Shown here piece by piece: positions 12,601 to 27,600 of a stretch of 64,000 bases of DNA. Origin of the DNA: Aquila chrysaetos chrysaetos (taxonomy: Eukaryota; Chordata; Aves; Accipitriformes; Accipitridae). Numbering within the stretch: the stretch's first letter is position 1; each line of letters starts with the position of its first letter. The notes beneath the pieces were generated by a model. The model did no database searches. It saw only the letters and a program-made list of their open reading frames with translations, and had not been told where the DNA came from. Both the position numbers and the translations under genes were made by a program. The DNA is taken from contig NC_044014.1 in NCBI RefSeq assembly GCF_900496995.4, forward strand, positions 9,457,001 through 9,521,000, in the 5' to 3' direction.

Positions 12601-15600
12601 GTTACACTAGCATGTTATATTTGACCTACCAGCAGCAGAGACAATATCATCTGTTTATATGTAAACACAAACTGTACGAACAATACAATCCAAATCTCAA
12701 CACTTGACCTCCCCTTTAATTTCTGCAAAAAGGGCAAAAAGCCATCCAATTTGTAAAAAGAACGTCCTTAAAAATGAGTCACAAATCCCAATTCCTTACA
12801 GGAGCCTTTAAAGAGTCAGGGAAGACTCAGGCCAGCAACGCAATAATCCACAAAGGAGGCTATCACAGGTCAGGAAATTAAGAATTACAGTTGGTTTATG
12901 ATCAGTCTCTGGAGTGCCCTTGGGTATCTACAATTATATATCATAATTCTTACTAGCCACTTAATAGGGTTTACGTCCCCTTTGTTAGTGTGCAGGACCT
13001 GGAACTTGTAGGTGATAACATGAGAGTCCAGGCTTAATCTATTGTTCCTCTTATTTTTTGTCAAAATTCAGCATTAACTCTCTTTAGACTCTGAGTCGCA
13101 GTGCCCTCAGAAGCACCCAATGGATTCTGAGTCATTTAATAAGTCTTTGGTGACCTCTTCTCACCTGTGTTGGCAATCATTTATTTCTTCCAGTTTTATA
13201 AAATACATCTAGGGGCATTTCTTCCTGTACTCTCAAATTACAAATCACTGCAGGAACACAGACAGCAACTGCTCACAACCACGCTGCCTTCAACCCACTC
13301 AACCTGAAATAAAAAAAGCAAGGTAGTAGGTGTTGCAGGCAGTGGAAAAGCCTAGCAAGTGCAGAGTGTGACAGGAAATGTCCCTATATCGGCAGCTGGT
13401 CAGAGAACACTCTGCCAATCAATAGCCGCTACGCCCTTGCCCCCTACTCATCTCAAGAGACCTAGACTCAAACCATTTAAAGATTAAAAGCAGCACCTCA
13501 GCTTCCTTATGGGATTCCACAACATCCAAGTGTAGCGCATTAAAAGTTAAGATCAAGCATTCCCAGTCACAACTTGCAAGCAGTGCAGCATCGTGCATTA
13601 ATTCCAACTTCTAATGGTGGTCCGCATTGTCCCAAAGCAGAACCTCGCAATTGTACAACCGTGTAACAACCCTGAGGGCATACAGACCTTCCCAAAACTA
13701 TCCTGCATCAGGGAGTGGCTACATGTCTCAGCCGTCTAGAAAACCATTTTGTTGACACTATGGCAACTGAAACAAAAGGCAGCAAAGCGATCAGAAGCCC
13801 TCAAGTATAAGCAACTCTCATTCACACCAGTGAGGAGACAGCCTTAAAAAGATACTTTACAGTGACAAACCACTGCACTCTGTCACTGATAATGCGAAAA
13901 CTCTATCACACATGCTGGGGGGTGTGGTGGATGCAACCTCAACAAGACCAGAAAAACAATGAAGTGCTTTGGTAGTCATACATTTGCTACCATACCCGTG
14001 AGTAGAAAGATATATGCCATAAAAGCCAGGACTGGAGAAAGAAAAGGATTACAGCAACCCCTAAGAACCAAATTACAAACCCTCTAATAAATCTGACAGA
14101 TCTTGAGAAGAGGAATTTTGTTTTAGAGTCACAACCACAGGGCACAGTCAGAATTCTCACAAATAATAAACCGTATGATGTTTACAATAATATTTTAGTA
14201 AGAGAATAGCTATCACTTGGCTTTTTTCTTTCACATCCAGTTTCAGAGAAATCCTTATACTAACATGGAAAGGGAAAGTATATCCATAAAAAGAGAGAAA
14301 AAGGCATGACTTTATCAGTATACATATTTAACTGTGAAAGGAGGAAGAGGAGGAGAAGGAAGAATCCCCTCCCGTTAGAGGGGCTGTACAGCCAGCATAG
14401 CTAATAGCTGCACAACCCACCCGGGGGGGCTGCTGGAGGCTGAAGCCCCTGGGCTGACTGCCAGGCATGTCTGCCCCACTTATCAGTGCAAATGCCAGAC
14501 AGACCATGGAACAGAGCTTCTCAGTTTTAACTGTTAATATATCAAAGTTTTATTTGGAAAGAAGCCAGACTTGAAATCTCAAATTATAACATGTCTTAAA
14601 AGCTTTTTCAAACATGGAGAAGAAACACTTTGGAAGAGCTAGACAGAAACACAAGTAATTATGAAATAAGGTCACTAGTTGCTGTCAGGAAAATTTTAAG
14701 ATGGCTCCCACTGCAAGAATTTCCCAGGCAAGCAAGCTCTCTGGAAGAGGCAGTTCATAAGAGTTCATCCAAGGATGACCCATTTTCTAATCACAGCAGC
14801 AACTGAACACAGAAGTGTAAAAGGAAAATAAATAAATAAAGGCTACAGTCCCCTGTGCAAGAGACTGAAAGCTGGGAAAGAGAAGCCATATTTGATAGAA
14901 ACAGAAAGACAATTTATGTAAACTGATGTCTGCGTGTGGCTGACAAGTTTGAGGGAACATAAAACAAAACAAACAAACAAAAATACCAAAAAACAAGTGC
15001 TCTAGAGAACCTGAAGGAAATCAGAGCAAGCACACAGCAGGCAAGCACTGATCAAAATTAGTGCTCCTGTGCCAAACCCATTCAGTCTGCACGCTTGGTG
15101 CGAGCACTTATATTTTTGTAGACTTAGGCCACTGAGATAGTAAAGAGGCCTTAAACTCTCAGTTTTACAGTGACATTCAGTTTGTGTGTAATGATTTCTC
15201 AAGCACAACTAAGGTGCTCTGGATTTAATATTTACATAACTGATATTTGTTGTTTGTATGACATTAGCAGCTACCAGTGGTTTCCAGTATGCTAATCATC
15301 CACCAAACCAGAGGAGTACAGGAGGTAGACAAGTAAGCTGGAAAAAAAAGAGGGTTGCCATAGTTTCAATTATTTTCCAAAACAAAGCACTCTCACTAAG
15401 CAGATTCCAATATATTAAAAGCACAGAGCCCTAATCTCTTAAAAGCAGGTTGGACAGAGGCAAAATAAAGACTGCAGGATGAGGGAGGAGTTCCATATTT
15501 TACAATAGAGCAAATTCAAAATTATCCAACACCAAACATGTCCTCTTAATATACACAAACATTACAACTTCTCTTCTCTACCATTCATTTTTTTCTCCTG

Positions 15601-18600
15601 AAAGAAAAAGCTGGCTTTGTGCTAAGCCTGCACTAAATTTTATTTACTGCTAGTCGCTGTAATTGTACTGTCATTGCTGAAGAACTGTCTGATCTTTACT
15701 CTTGGACTTACGGGATTTTCTGACCTCTTACATCAGCTTATTTTAAAAGTTCAAACATATAGGGTGACCAGATTTTCAAGTTGAAGGACTAGAACCACCT
15801 GTAATAGGGAAACCCACAGAAGATACTTTACCTGGAGTTCAGGGAAGCTTTAAGGAGGTAGCTAAAAACTGTAGCAAGTTTAAATTTTGGTGTTAGAGGA
15901 AGGGTGGGAAAGGGGGTGGGAGGGGGAACAACAACAGGAACACTAGGTCACCTGAAATAGCACCATGGCCACATGTCACTTATAAACACAATCCAGGCTC
16001 ACAACATCCAAGAGGGGATGCTGGCTAATGGGCAAAAGTAAAAGTGACTGCTTGTAACTCACAGTCTCTTTATGCAAACCTTTCTGACACGTGCTCTCTG
16101 TGGAAACCTATTACACTCACGAAAATGTCTCAGGTTGGCTCTTAATTTCATCTTCAGCTTCAATACCCAATCTTTACCTGTTTCCTCATTCTGTCTTCTA
16201 GCACCTACACCACAAATTATACAAAATAAACAAATATGACCTTCAGCTTCTATCTGAGAAACGGAGTTTTAAGGAAATTCATAATTATCTGTCCAGAAAT
16301 TTAAGATGGTCCTTCCAGGGGGGTAACACTTCATAGGTACATACAAATTCACAGATAAAATTGAAGGCATGAAAGCCTTTAGGTGAATTCAAAGACACTG
16401 CTAAGGCTAACATCAGTAAATTCTAAAAGGCAGTGCTAAGAGCATCTCCAAATTACTAGAAAGGAACACTACAGGAAACATGCAGAATGGCTAGTTTAAA
16501 TCTGTTAACATCTTTTTTTTCTGTGACTTTTATTAAGGAGAAAAAAGCCTTGCCATGTTGCAGTCTTGATTTTTTTTTTTTTTAATTAATACAAGAACTA
16601 CATGTAGCACAGACATATACACAATTATAGAAAACTCAAGAGGAAAGAAGGTGACACTGACCTCGTGAATGGAAGAACAGAAAAATCACACTAGAGCACG
16701 CTCTTAAAATATTCTGCATTTTTGGAGGAAAGAGCTCCTGCAGCACAATAGGTGCAGCCTCCTCAAGATTTTCAGCAGTTTAAAAAAAGTGTGAATATTA
16801 ATAGAGCATGAAGCTGAGCTATTAATAGATTAGGCCTCTGGGGTGAGCATAAAAGAGACTCGAGCAATGTGCAGCACGTTAAGCCAGCTTACTAACGGTA
16901 TCACTGCAGGAAAGTGTGTATCTATACTATTTAACAGCTGCTTCTTCTACAACTTTGTTTTGGGGATACTGGGCAGGGCAGGAAGGCATAGATATTCAAA
17001 TCAGCCTCTTCTCATGATTTGTTAAGAAATAAAGCAGGTTAAAAAATGTATCACATATTTTGCAGTAACAGGTAATTAAAGATTGTGACAGTGTGTAATA
17101 CGTAAGGGTCACATTTAAGACCATTTTCTCCAGCTAACACTTTAGCCCTTCCTGATTCCTGCATCCTCTACCATGAAGGCTTAATATTCTCTCAGTGCAT
17201 CTTGTTTTGTACAGACACCACTCCAAGTTTTGGTAACACCTTCTACACATTCTCAAAACACATCAAAACCAACATTATTCATGCATTTTCCCAGCCTTTC
17301 TTTTATATGAGTATTTTCCTTGTGACAAAATAATGAAGATGACCATACTTTCATAAACTGACATTGATCTCTAGTTAGTATCTTGAGGCATTCAGGGAAC
17401 AAGAAATTCATTGTCAGTAACGTAAAATAATACACACAGGATAGAAACCAATGCTAAGTTTGCATAAGCAACGATGGGTCTCTGAACCAACCTTCTCTGC
17501 TCTGGAAAGAGGTTGTGGAATTACAATAGAAAGTTCTGGTTCTGCAAAACTTTCTCAGTTATCAGTAGTGTTTAAAAAAAAAAAAAACCAACAAACTACT
17601 ATAGCAGTACTTGGATATAGCTGTTACAGACGTAAGTAGGACAAGTTTTATTAATAGACATGACATCTTTGCACTGTACTGTGCAAACATACAAAGAGGT
17701 ATTCCTTGAATGTTTGCACAATACTGTAACAAATACCATGTAACAGAAATGTCAAGACTTCTCTGTCCTACACCTATATTTCAGGAATGCAATATACTTC
17801 ATCTAACACACAAAATGGTAACTAAATGGGTGAAATTAAGCAACCACTACATGTCAGGAAGAATTCACCTAGATAGTCTACAAGGGCTGAAACACATCCA
17901 TCTGCCTGTGGGTTAACATCTCTCATAAAACAATCGCTCCATCTCTGATCTGCCAGTCCTGTTCCTCAAGGGAAACCTATAAAACACCTTCCAAAACAAG
18001 CCATGGAACTAAAATTCATAACTCCACTGGGTTCAGAAAAAAAACATGGGCTCAAAAGAGACATTGGATTTATGGCACACTGTAACGTTACCTCACACTA
18101 ACCCCTTCACATGCCACAATGTATAATCTACCAGACTCTCTCCTTCCCCTAGGAGATAACCTTATCATCTCTTTCTTTCCTCTCCTACCTCCCTTGTAAG
18201 GAAACAATAATTTCTTTGGGCTTGAAGAGAGGCAAAGTAATGACATTTTGTGTAGCTACAATCTATTTTGCTTAAATGAGCAGGTCACATACTGCACTTT
18301 TTTTTTGTTACCTCTCCCATCTCAATAAAGGAAGAAACTCAGTCAGACCCTTGGTTATTGCGGATAGGACACCATAAACAAAGAGGTGTGAGAATGTAAA
18401 AGGGCATGAACCACAGAGTGAAAAATGAGAAGGTGTTGAAGATGAAAAATTTCCTAGGGAAAGAGCTAAAGAGCAAACAAACCACTTTTACTTGGATTCC
18501 TCCAAGACAAATACAGACAGTTGGATATGATAATACTGCAATTCAGAAGCAAAAGCCCAACTGAAACCACAGATGAACACAAGCAAGATGGGATCTGAAG

Positions 18601-21600
18601 AATCACCAAGCAAGCAATAACAGTGCCCCTCGCCTTGTGACCTGAAGCTTGGCTGATCAGTTGTGAACAAAACCTTGCTACCCCACACAGGAGATAAATT
18701 GTTTTCTTACTCTATTTTATTAAAGCAGGTAATAAAACGTAGCCCATCTGTGCAGAACAGTCTTGGGGTCTTACTTACAATTGCTTGCCCACACAGAATT
18801 GTTGGTATACCACACTCACAAGCATTAACTACTTTTTCTTTCAGAAATGGTCTAAAAGGTACTTACTTCACTAAATTCCAAACAAATCTGAAATACACTC
18901 AGTTTTGAAGTCCATGGTTTCTATTTTAGATCTGAGAAAGGGCTTGCATATCTCAATGCCTAGTTTTCCATACTATACCAATTAGTCTAATAAAAAGTAT
19001 TACTAGTACCCACAAATCTTGCCCTTCCAAGAGAATGTTAAAAATATCAGAATATGAAAAAGAAAACAGAACACATCACTATGCACTGTACAAATAAGTA
19101 GTTTTGCTTTTATCAGCTCCAAAAGAAAGCAAGATGAAGCAAAGAGCTTAGCTGGTGATACTGTAGAGAATTTTTTAAGATTAAAAGTAAGAACACACAC
19201 CACCAAGAGGATCCTTCAGAAAGAAAGTCAACTCAATTTTCTTGCACTCGTAACTCAAATATACTAACTGGAGTACAAACTGCTTTTGAAATATATTTTT
19301 TTAAAAAAACCAAACCTGCAGTGAGGCTCTTTAAAAAGAAAATTAGGATTTCCAAAGAAATAACACTTATACCATCATGGTGTGCATGTTAATGTGCAAA
19401 CACACAAATGCTGGCAGAAGAATAGAGGTCTCGGAGATGCCGAGTTCTTATAAGCCTCCTGAAAATAGGCAGAGAGGAAATAAATCTATTGCAGCTTCCA
19501 CTAAGAAAAACGCTCCAGAGGGAGCCCCACTGTACTACTGGATACCAAAGAGTCCACATGGGGCTTTGGTGTGTAACGAGCTGTAAACAAACAAAGTCAC
19601 AAGAAAAGGCTTCATTAGTTCTGCTTCTTATAGAACTACTAGATGTGCTTTTTAATGCATTATTAATTCATTGAACTCATTGCCAAAAGATGGAAGCTAA
19701 GGACTTAATTAAAAAAAAAAAAAAGAATTCACGGAGAAAGCTAGCAAACTTTATGTTTGAGAAGTTAAGGGATACAAATTAAAGCCTAATTTTTAGGACA
19801 GTAAGATAATCACAGGAGGTAAAGAAACAAGGTTCTTCATGAACACTTTGTTCTGCAGCATCTGGTGCCAACCCTCTAGAGAAAAAAATTTTGCAATATA
19901 CAAACTCTAATCCCGGAATCAGGCTGCAAGAAATAACTTACATGCGTCTCAGAAATTCTCTTTGAACCAATTCCTGCTCAGACAAGCCCTCTCTCATAGG
20001 ATACAAGTGTGACTGGCAAGTTTTGAGACCTGATCACTGAACTAGCACTCATTTTCCACCCAGGATTCATAAGAACTCAAATTTTAACAATTATAATAAA
20101 TTGAAGCTGTCACATACCAGATCACTGATGTATCTTCATTCTGCCCATAATCTCTTTTTCTCTTCCTAGTCCTTGTGATCAATTGGAGTTTGGGTTTTAC
20201 TCTATCCAGTGATTATATTTTTTTTTTAAATAGTATTTCATTCTGGAGAAGCCACAACTTTTGAGATTAAATTTTCTATTTTAACTAGCCCTTGCCCAAG
20301 CTTGTGCAACCAGTGCAAAGTACTCGGGCAATTCCCCTCACGTCACTGAGCACTTGGGGTTTCAGACTGTATGTGGACCATGACAAGAAGTTGCATCGTC
20401 AGATAAAACCAATACGCCCATGCAGTAATTTCAAGCACAGTTTGATGGATGGCCAAGTTCTGGCTTCATTCACACTAGCATGACTCAAATTCTCTTAGGG
20501 TCAACCCAGATATTATCTCACTGAAAAATACGCAAGTTAAGCATAGAACCGAAGTCTGAAAATTTCAATTATCCTGTTTTATCCCACCTAAAAATAAAGG
20601 CTGTATATGTTGGAAGACACCTCCTCCCTATGGAAAGTATTAGAATAATGAAGAATTTCATTGCTTATTGCTCTTCCTTTTTTTCTTCTCTGAAGGATCC
20701 CTGATCATTTCCCTCATTGCTTCTATGTAACAGCACATTCTGGTAGATGAGAGGTTTTAAAACAGGATTACTGCTTTGGAAACTGTGCTGCTAGCTAGCA
20801 TTTTCTAACCCATCTACCCCCCCAAAAAATCACTTCTACATTGTGTTTGAGATAGACTAGTCACCCATAAGACCAAGTTGTTCAGAAACAATTTACCATA
20901 ATAAAAATTGGTCCACCCCCATCATGTTCATTTTACTGGTGAAGCAGGAAATATTTTCTCATTCTACTATCTTTATTTTGCAAACATGATAAAACAATTT
21001 CTCTCAACATGATGCAGTGCAAAAAGTCCAAGCAAGACCAAGTCCAAGTCCCAGAATGCAAGAAGGAAAAGTGCTTCTCCTATGGAACATGTATTAAATG
21101 CTCAGTATTTAAACTCAGATCCAAGAGGATTCAGCTTCTCCCCCTCACTTGGAACATTTGAAACAAAATAAAGCAAACAAACAAAACGTAAGCCAGCTTG
21201 CACATATTTTTATTTCTGGATAAATATTAAGAATTCAATGAGAAATCTGGAACACTAAGTAGGTATTGCCCTTGGCTGCACGTTTCTATTTGTGTTAATT
21301 CATAAGGAGGTCAAACCAATGGAGGACTAGATTTACACTGAAAGAGTAACACTCCTTGTATAATGTGTATGAGTTGCAAACCAAGTGATAATGTTCAGAG
21401 CTGCCACTCAGAGTCAGGAAAGTTTCACACAACGTTTGGGAAAAAAATCAGAAATAGTCCAATCTCTGGCAGAGCCACCATATGGAGTTTACTGCAGTAA
21501 CATAAGTTTTGGCCACTCAGCATAGCTCTGCTGCCAACAACGATAGACTGAACTATTTCTTTACAAGATACGTTCCTATAACCTGTCCTGGGTTCGGCTG

Positions 21601-24600
21601 GGATAGAGTTAATTTTCACAAGAAGCTGGGAGGGGGCACAGCCAGGACAGCTGACCTGAACGAGTCTAGGGGATTTTCAATACCATATGATGTCATGCTC
21701 AGTATATAACTGGGGGAGCTGGCTGGTGGTAGGAGGGATAGCAGCTCGGGAACAGGCTGAGCATCAGGTTCCCAGTGGTGAGCAATTGCATTGCACATCA
21801 CTCACTTTATACATCCTTTTATTAGTATCATTAGTTCTTCTTCTCTCCTTGTGTTGTCCTATTAAATTGTCCTTATCTCAACCCACGAGGTTTCACCCTT
21901 GTCTTCCGATTTTCCTCCCCACCCCACCAGGTGTGGGAGGAGTGAGCGAGCAGCTGCATGGTGCTTAGTTGCCAGCTGGGCTTAAACCAGGACATAACCA
22001 AACAGTAAATTCTAACCAGAGAGGCTCAGACAGTTCATCTGAATCTTTATAGTAATAAAAGGAACAAAAGAAAAACATCAAGAAACGTCAACAAACACTT
22101 CAGCATCCACAGTGGTAGAAAAAAGATGAAATAAGAGTATAAACTCCTAGCACACGGCATGGGATGCAAAAAGATACTCAAACCTATTTAGACAGTCATG
22201 GATTTATCTGCATCAGATCTCTTGCTACATTATGAGCCACTGTTGTCAGTGGTGTCAAAAAAACAAATAGGCAGGTATCTTTGGGAGATCCTTCAACTTC
22301 CTTAAGCCTCTCAAATTACTGCGTGTCTAATTTATTGAAGTACAAACAGAAAATAGGAAAGCAGAGACAAGACAAGCTCCAAATGAAGGCTCACGACTGC
22401 CATGGCACCTGGCACAGATGTTACCTACCTCACACTCTCTGCCACATCAGAACACACAAACACTTGCAGTGGAAGAGCTGATGTACTGTTAAGGATGTAA
22501 CTTTGCTTGCCTCATTGAATCAAGCGCTCACAGCCTACACCTATCTAAGGACAGGTGAGAGCTGATGGATCTAGCTGGGGTAGCTTACTGGAGTGCCCCC
22601 ACTACCCATTTCTCCTCTGTGTTCCCCTTCCTTGCCCCTCAGCAGCAGCTACAAGCCTTCTTGAGCTATCTGGGGACAGCGTTTGGCTAGATAATACTAC
22701 TGCCTACAGGATTTCACAGTGAAGTCTTCACTCTCTTCTGCCAAAAAGGTTGAAAGTATTTCATCCATCACAGCTGTTTTCACTGTGAACATCACCTTAA
22801 GAGAGACTTCAGTTGCTTCACGTGTTTTTAGATCAACAATTTTCACACATTTAGCTACGATGACTTAATTTAGCTGGAGTATTTCAATGCCTTTTTTTAA
22901 CTTAAAAGTTCTTTGAAAGGAGATGTCAGGTGGCAACTGCTTACACTTCCACTGTAAATCCAGCTCCAGCTGCTTACTGCAGGTTTCAAAACACAGATGC
23001 CTCTGAAATCTGGTCCTATAAACCAAATGCAAACCCATTACAGCCAGTGCAGAGACTGACACTGACTACAGTAAGTTTTGGATCAGACTCTACAGCTAAG
23101 TCCTTTTACCCTAGGTGTATTGTCTTCTGCCAAATTATTTGCCTTTGAGTTGAACTGAAGATTGTTAGTCAAATTCTACCTCAAGCTATCAGTTCAGCAC
23201 CTGTAAAGAGCTTAAGTGTTCAGACCAGAAGAGAATGTGAAAAATAGCAGAATAAAATGCATTAGAAAGGCTATCAATTTGCTGAGCCCACTATTGACTT
23301 TCCCAGAGTATACGATGAAATTTGGATGGCTTAATTGATTTCTCCATCTGTCATTCTTACCTAAACTTCTCATTTAAAAATAATGGCTAAACCCACAGGG
23401 TTTTACTTGCAAAGAAGGAATCAACACTGGTAGATTATTCTTGGGAGTACATGCACTTGTTTGTGTATGTAACACCTACAATCTGGAGTGCACTCACCAA
23501 AGACACAGCACAACTAATCAAAAGCAGCAATGAACAAGATTGCTATCTGTCAAGGCTCCAGTCTGGGTTATCTCATGCAGCCACAGGGCTTTTGTTACCT
23601 TTGGCTTCTTACAGGTGCCTATCCATGCATTTGTAGAGCACCCATCTACAGGAGCTGCAATCTGGAACGATAGCTACTATCACAAACGACAAACACGCTT
23701 AATTCCAAAAGGTGCCTCTTAAGGCCTCATGGTATTTAAGAAGAGAGGAAAGAAACAGAGACCATCTGTTACTGCAAGCTAAATAACAATTATGTTATCT
23801 ACACATTAGGAAAACGACCAAAAACTGAACCATCATACACAATTACAGCCCAAAAACATCATTTACAGTGCCATCTTCATTACAGTTTTTCTCCTTTTTT
23901 TTTTTTTGTTGAAAACATTAAATAGTATAGAAATCGTCCTGTGAAATAGGAATTTGGTCTTTATTAACATTCTGTAGAAGAACCAAGACAAACAAAGTTT
24001 TTAAAATAACCATTCTGGACGTAAAAGTCATAATATAAAATCTCTGTCTAAATACAAAAAGGAACTGAAGTACACATTTAAACTAAATATGCAGGATGGT
24101 TGAGATATTTGTCTGTTGATGCAGCTCTTCATTGGAAGAAAACAAACAAACAAACAAAAAACCTCACTAATACAAGTCATTTAGCATTCCTTACCTTGGA
24201 ACCTGCCAACATAGTTCTCAGCATTTTTGTTCCTTTTCCAATACCAACCACTGCAAAGACAGAAGAAGAAATGCCACTTCAAAACCAGCTCTGCAGTTCC
24301 CTTCTTCAACACCATTCACTACTAAATATTAAGCTAGTCAGAAATACAGCTTTTCATGCTCTGTTAGCATATTGTCAACGCTTATGAGAAAGTATCTCTG
24401 ATGTTCAAACAACATGGGACTAGTGAAAGGAAAAAAGCCTAAAGCAGAAGATAAATAAGCTTCACCTATTGTTAAAATGCTTTAATTCAACCCCTAGATT
24501 TATTTATCTTTTAATCACCACAGAAATGGATAGTGCAATTAACACCATCTCTGGTTTGATGAAGGCTATGGCTCACTAATAATGAATCTAGCCTTCACTG

Positions 24601-27600
24601 TAACTAAACAGCCCTTTTAAAGGTTGATAGTGACCAAGAGTAATACAGCCAAGATAGCACAATGAAATTGTTTATCAGGCTTACAGCAAGAAAATAAAAT
24701 AATCAAAAAGTCCAACTGCCTCTATCAAAAATCTTTTATAATCAAACCTTCCTATTATTGTGCATGTACAGACTACCATCTTTTCAATCTTAAACCAGTA
24801 TTCTGCAAAAGAGCAATCAGTTTTTCATAAAAGACAGACACAGAAAAAGAGCTCTATTTTATATTTTACTTTAAAGCTTTTTACAACAGGGTGCTTTCCT
24901 TGAATATGTTTTCCTATTGATTTTCTCCACATACAGCAATTCAAAGAAACAACGAAAATTTTATAAGGAAATTACTTCTGTGTACAACTCATGGAATACG
25001 CAACAGCTTATGTCCTTGATTTTAATAAAACTACAGGAGTTAAGGGAGCTTGCAGGAAATCAGCTTTGTGTTAGCCAGAGGCCAGTACCAAAAGCATCAA
25101 ACTGACAATGAACTTTTTTTTTTTTTTAAACAAATACTTGTGCTCTAATGCTTCTCAATCTTTACACTCAGAGACTCATTAGATTACTTCTTACTCTCGA
25201 TTACTTCTCCTCTTGTTCCTGAGGGTTTTTAGTCACAGATGCCCTTGTGCTTGTGCTTTTGTGTACCTTCAGTTCAGCCTGTTCCTGTCATATTTGCCAG
25301 ATAGGGAAGAGCTGCAACAAGGCTGAGAAAAGGAGATAAGCACACAGATAAAACTTTATAACCAAGCACTTTTCTTGCAACATGATGACATCACTGACAC
25401 TTCAACATAACTGCTAAGCTGAAATTTGCTGAAGAGTGTCAAGAGATTCAATAGAATAATTTTAAAGAGACATTGAATGCTTTTGTGAACAAGACACTAA
25501 CAATTTTCCCCATTAATCATCAGCTTGTGTAGCATGTGTATTATTGAAAGGTGACATAAACTAAACTTGCCAGACTACACAGAGCGTAACAAGGTTTAAC
25601 TGAATTTTTAATTTTGATACTTTTTCATCTTTTCTTCTACTATGGAACCATAACTCACAACTGCCATATAGAAAGAAGCCAATTGTTTACCATTCCCATT
25701 GTACAGCAAGAAACACTAAACTGGAACCACAGCCCTAGACTGGTATTAAAAGAAGATATTCACTAAGACTTGACCTACAGTTCCTTGCTTCTTTTATCTG
25801 AAATACGACACCTAACATTGAGAAGTTGAGTCCTAGTCCCACCAGCTTCCAAATGCACTGGAAGCCACAGATGGGAACAGACAAAAGATTTTCCCTCTCA
25901 GACAGCCGTTGCTCCAGGCTCCTAGCGGTGCAGGGCCATCACATGCCACCTGGTCTGTAAGCTGCCTTTCACTTACATGCCATAGATCACTGACCTCTGT
26001 CTTCAAGGTCCTTCCTCATCTACATTTGCTGTCAGTAGGAAAAGAAATATAAAAGTATATTTTCTGATGACAAGCACTGCCCGGTTATTTGCAGTACGCT
26101 TGGCACACTAAGCAAGACTCTGTATCAACTAATTCCCATGAACAAAGTTATAGATATGCAGTACATAGAATTTGGGCAACAACAGTATAGATCAAGAAAG
26201 GTTAGAGGTTTCAGAAAATAAATACTTCTATTATGCTACTGTCCATGAGGAAAGAAAGCTTTCTGCCCCACCGCCCTATCCCAAACAGCAGCACACATTT
26301 TTGGAATAACTTGTTTCTGTTGTGTCCTCCCCTCTCTCCTCATTATCTTACCCAAACCCACAAGAAATCCGGGCACATTCCCTTTCCCACTCCTCTCCAG
26401 TTTTGTCCTTTCCAATGTAGCTAACATTGATTTTTTTTCTGTGTGTTTTGTATGGCAGTGGAATGAAAGATCCTGTGCCTTTTCTTAATCGATCCATAGC
26501 ACATCAAGGTGATGCACTTCTCTGTCTTTACCAAGCACATCAAGCCCAAATACTTTTTGTCATGCCACAGGAGCAGGCTTTGGAGACTGCTGGATATCAG
26601 AGAACAGTAGGAGAAGCAATTAAGAAGCACGAGTGATTTTTCTTTTCCTATGGATCAATGCTGTTGACTTCCCACAATGAGCAGTAGCATGCTCAAAGGG
26701 AACATCTGTGTAAAAGGAAAATGTCCGCTTCGGCAATACACACAGTATTCTCCAGTGAGCAGCCACACAGTACAGGAAACTGGAAAAAAATGAGCTTACT
26801 TCTAGCCCAAGAATGTTACATTTTGCAATGTTCACAGGTGACAGACAATTACCAGCCTACAGGCCTCTACCAGCAACAGTCTCAGCAAACAACATCCCCT
26901 TGAAGCACAGCTCTTCCTGAGAAATCATTACAGCAAAACTCAGTGGATTTACTTTCAGTGTATACTTATAGTTGTACCTGTTGATTTTCAATACCAAAAA
27001 AGTATCGCTGTTATTTCTTCTAGCCAAGTACAGCTACAAGGCTATGATTTAAGCAAGCTGTAGTTTGCATGTTACTTATCAACAAAACTGTTGGTGACAA
27101 TGTATGATATGAGAATAATCCAACCCAATGGTCACAGCCACAGCTGAGTTTTCAACACCAGCAACTGACACATCCTGCTCCTTAATAAAATAAAGGAATT
27201 CAATAAATGGTTTGCTATCAAAATTAAAAGACAAAATCTCTTTGGTGACTCCTCTTTATGATGCAAGACAGGACAGGAAACAAAAACTGTTTCTGTGCTG
27301 AGCCTCAAAAAAAGCAGCAGCTGAATTGCTCTTATACATCTTTCATTTGGCGAGTATTACAACCCAAAAGGCTCCCTCAAAATCCCAGAAAAGCATTAGT
27401 TTAAGAACAAATACTTTAGAAAATTATGATGACTATAAATCCCCCAGCTTAAGTAAAAAAAGCCATCAATTTCTGAGGTAATTTAGAATTCATTACACAA
27501 GAGTCTGTATTTTCATGTAATAACCCACAAGTTATTTCAGGATTGGGGTGGGGTGTGGAATATAGCCTTCTGTTAAGAAACACATTACAAGCATGTAAAA

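Larger units (their letters stand above)
10610..24194 (-). other. TRUB1 intron 3 (largest)
   Basis: 13585 bp. It contains the solo LTR at 21584-21994, AAAC microsatellites near 11032-11070, 14961-14982 and 24139-24160, and a G-quadruplex-type run at 15902-15926. The remaining sequence is AT-rich with only short open frames and no recognised gene. Confidence 0.85.
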
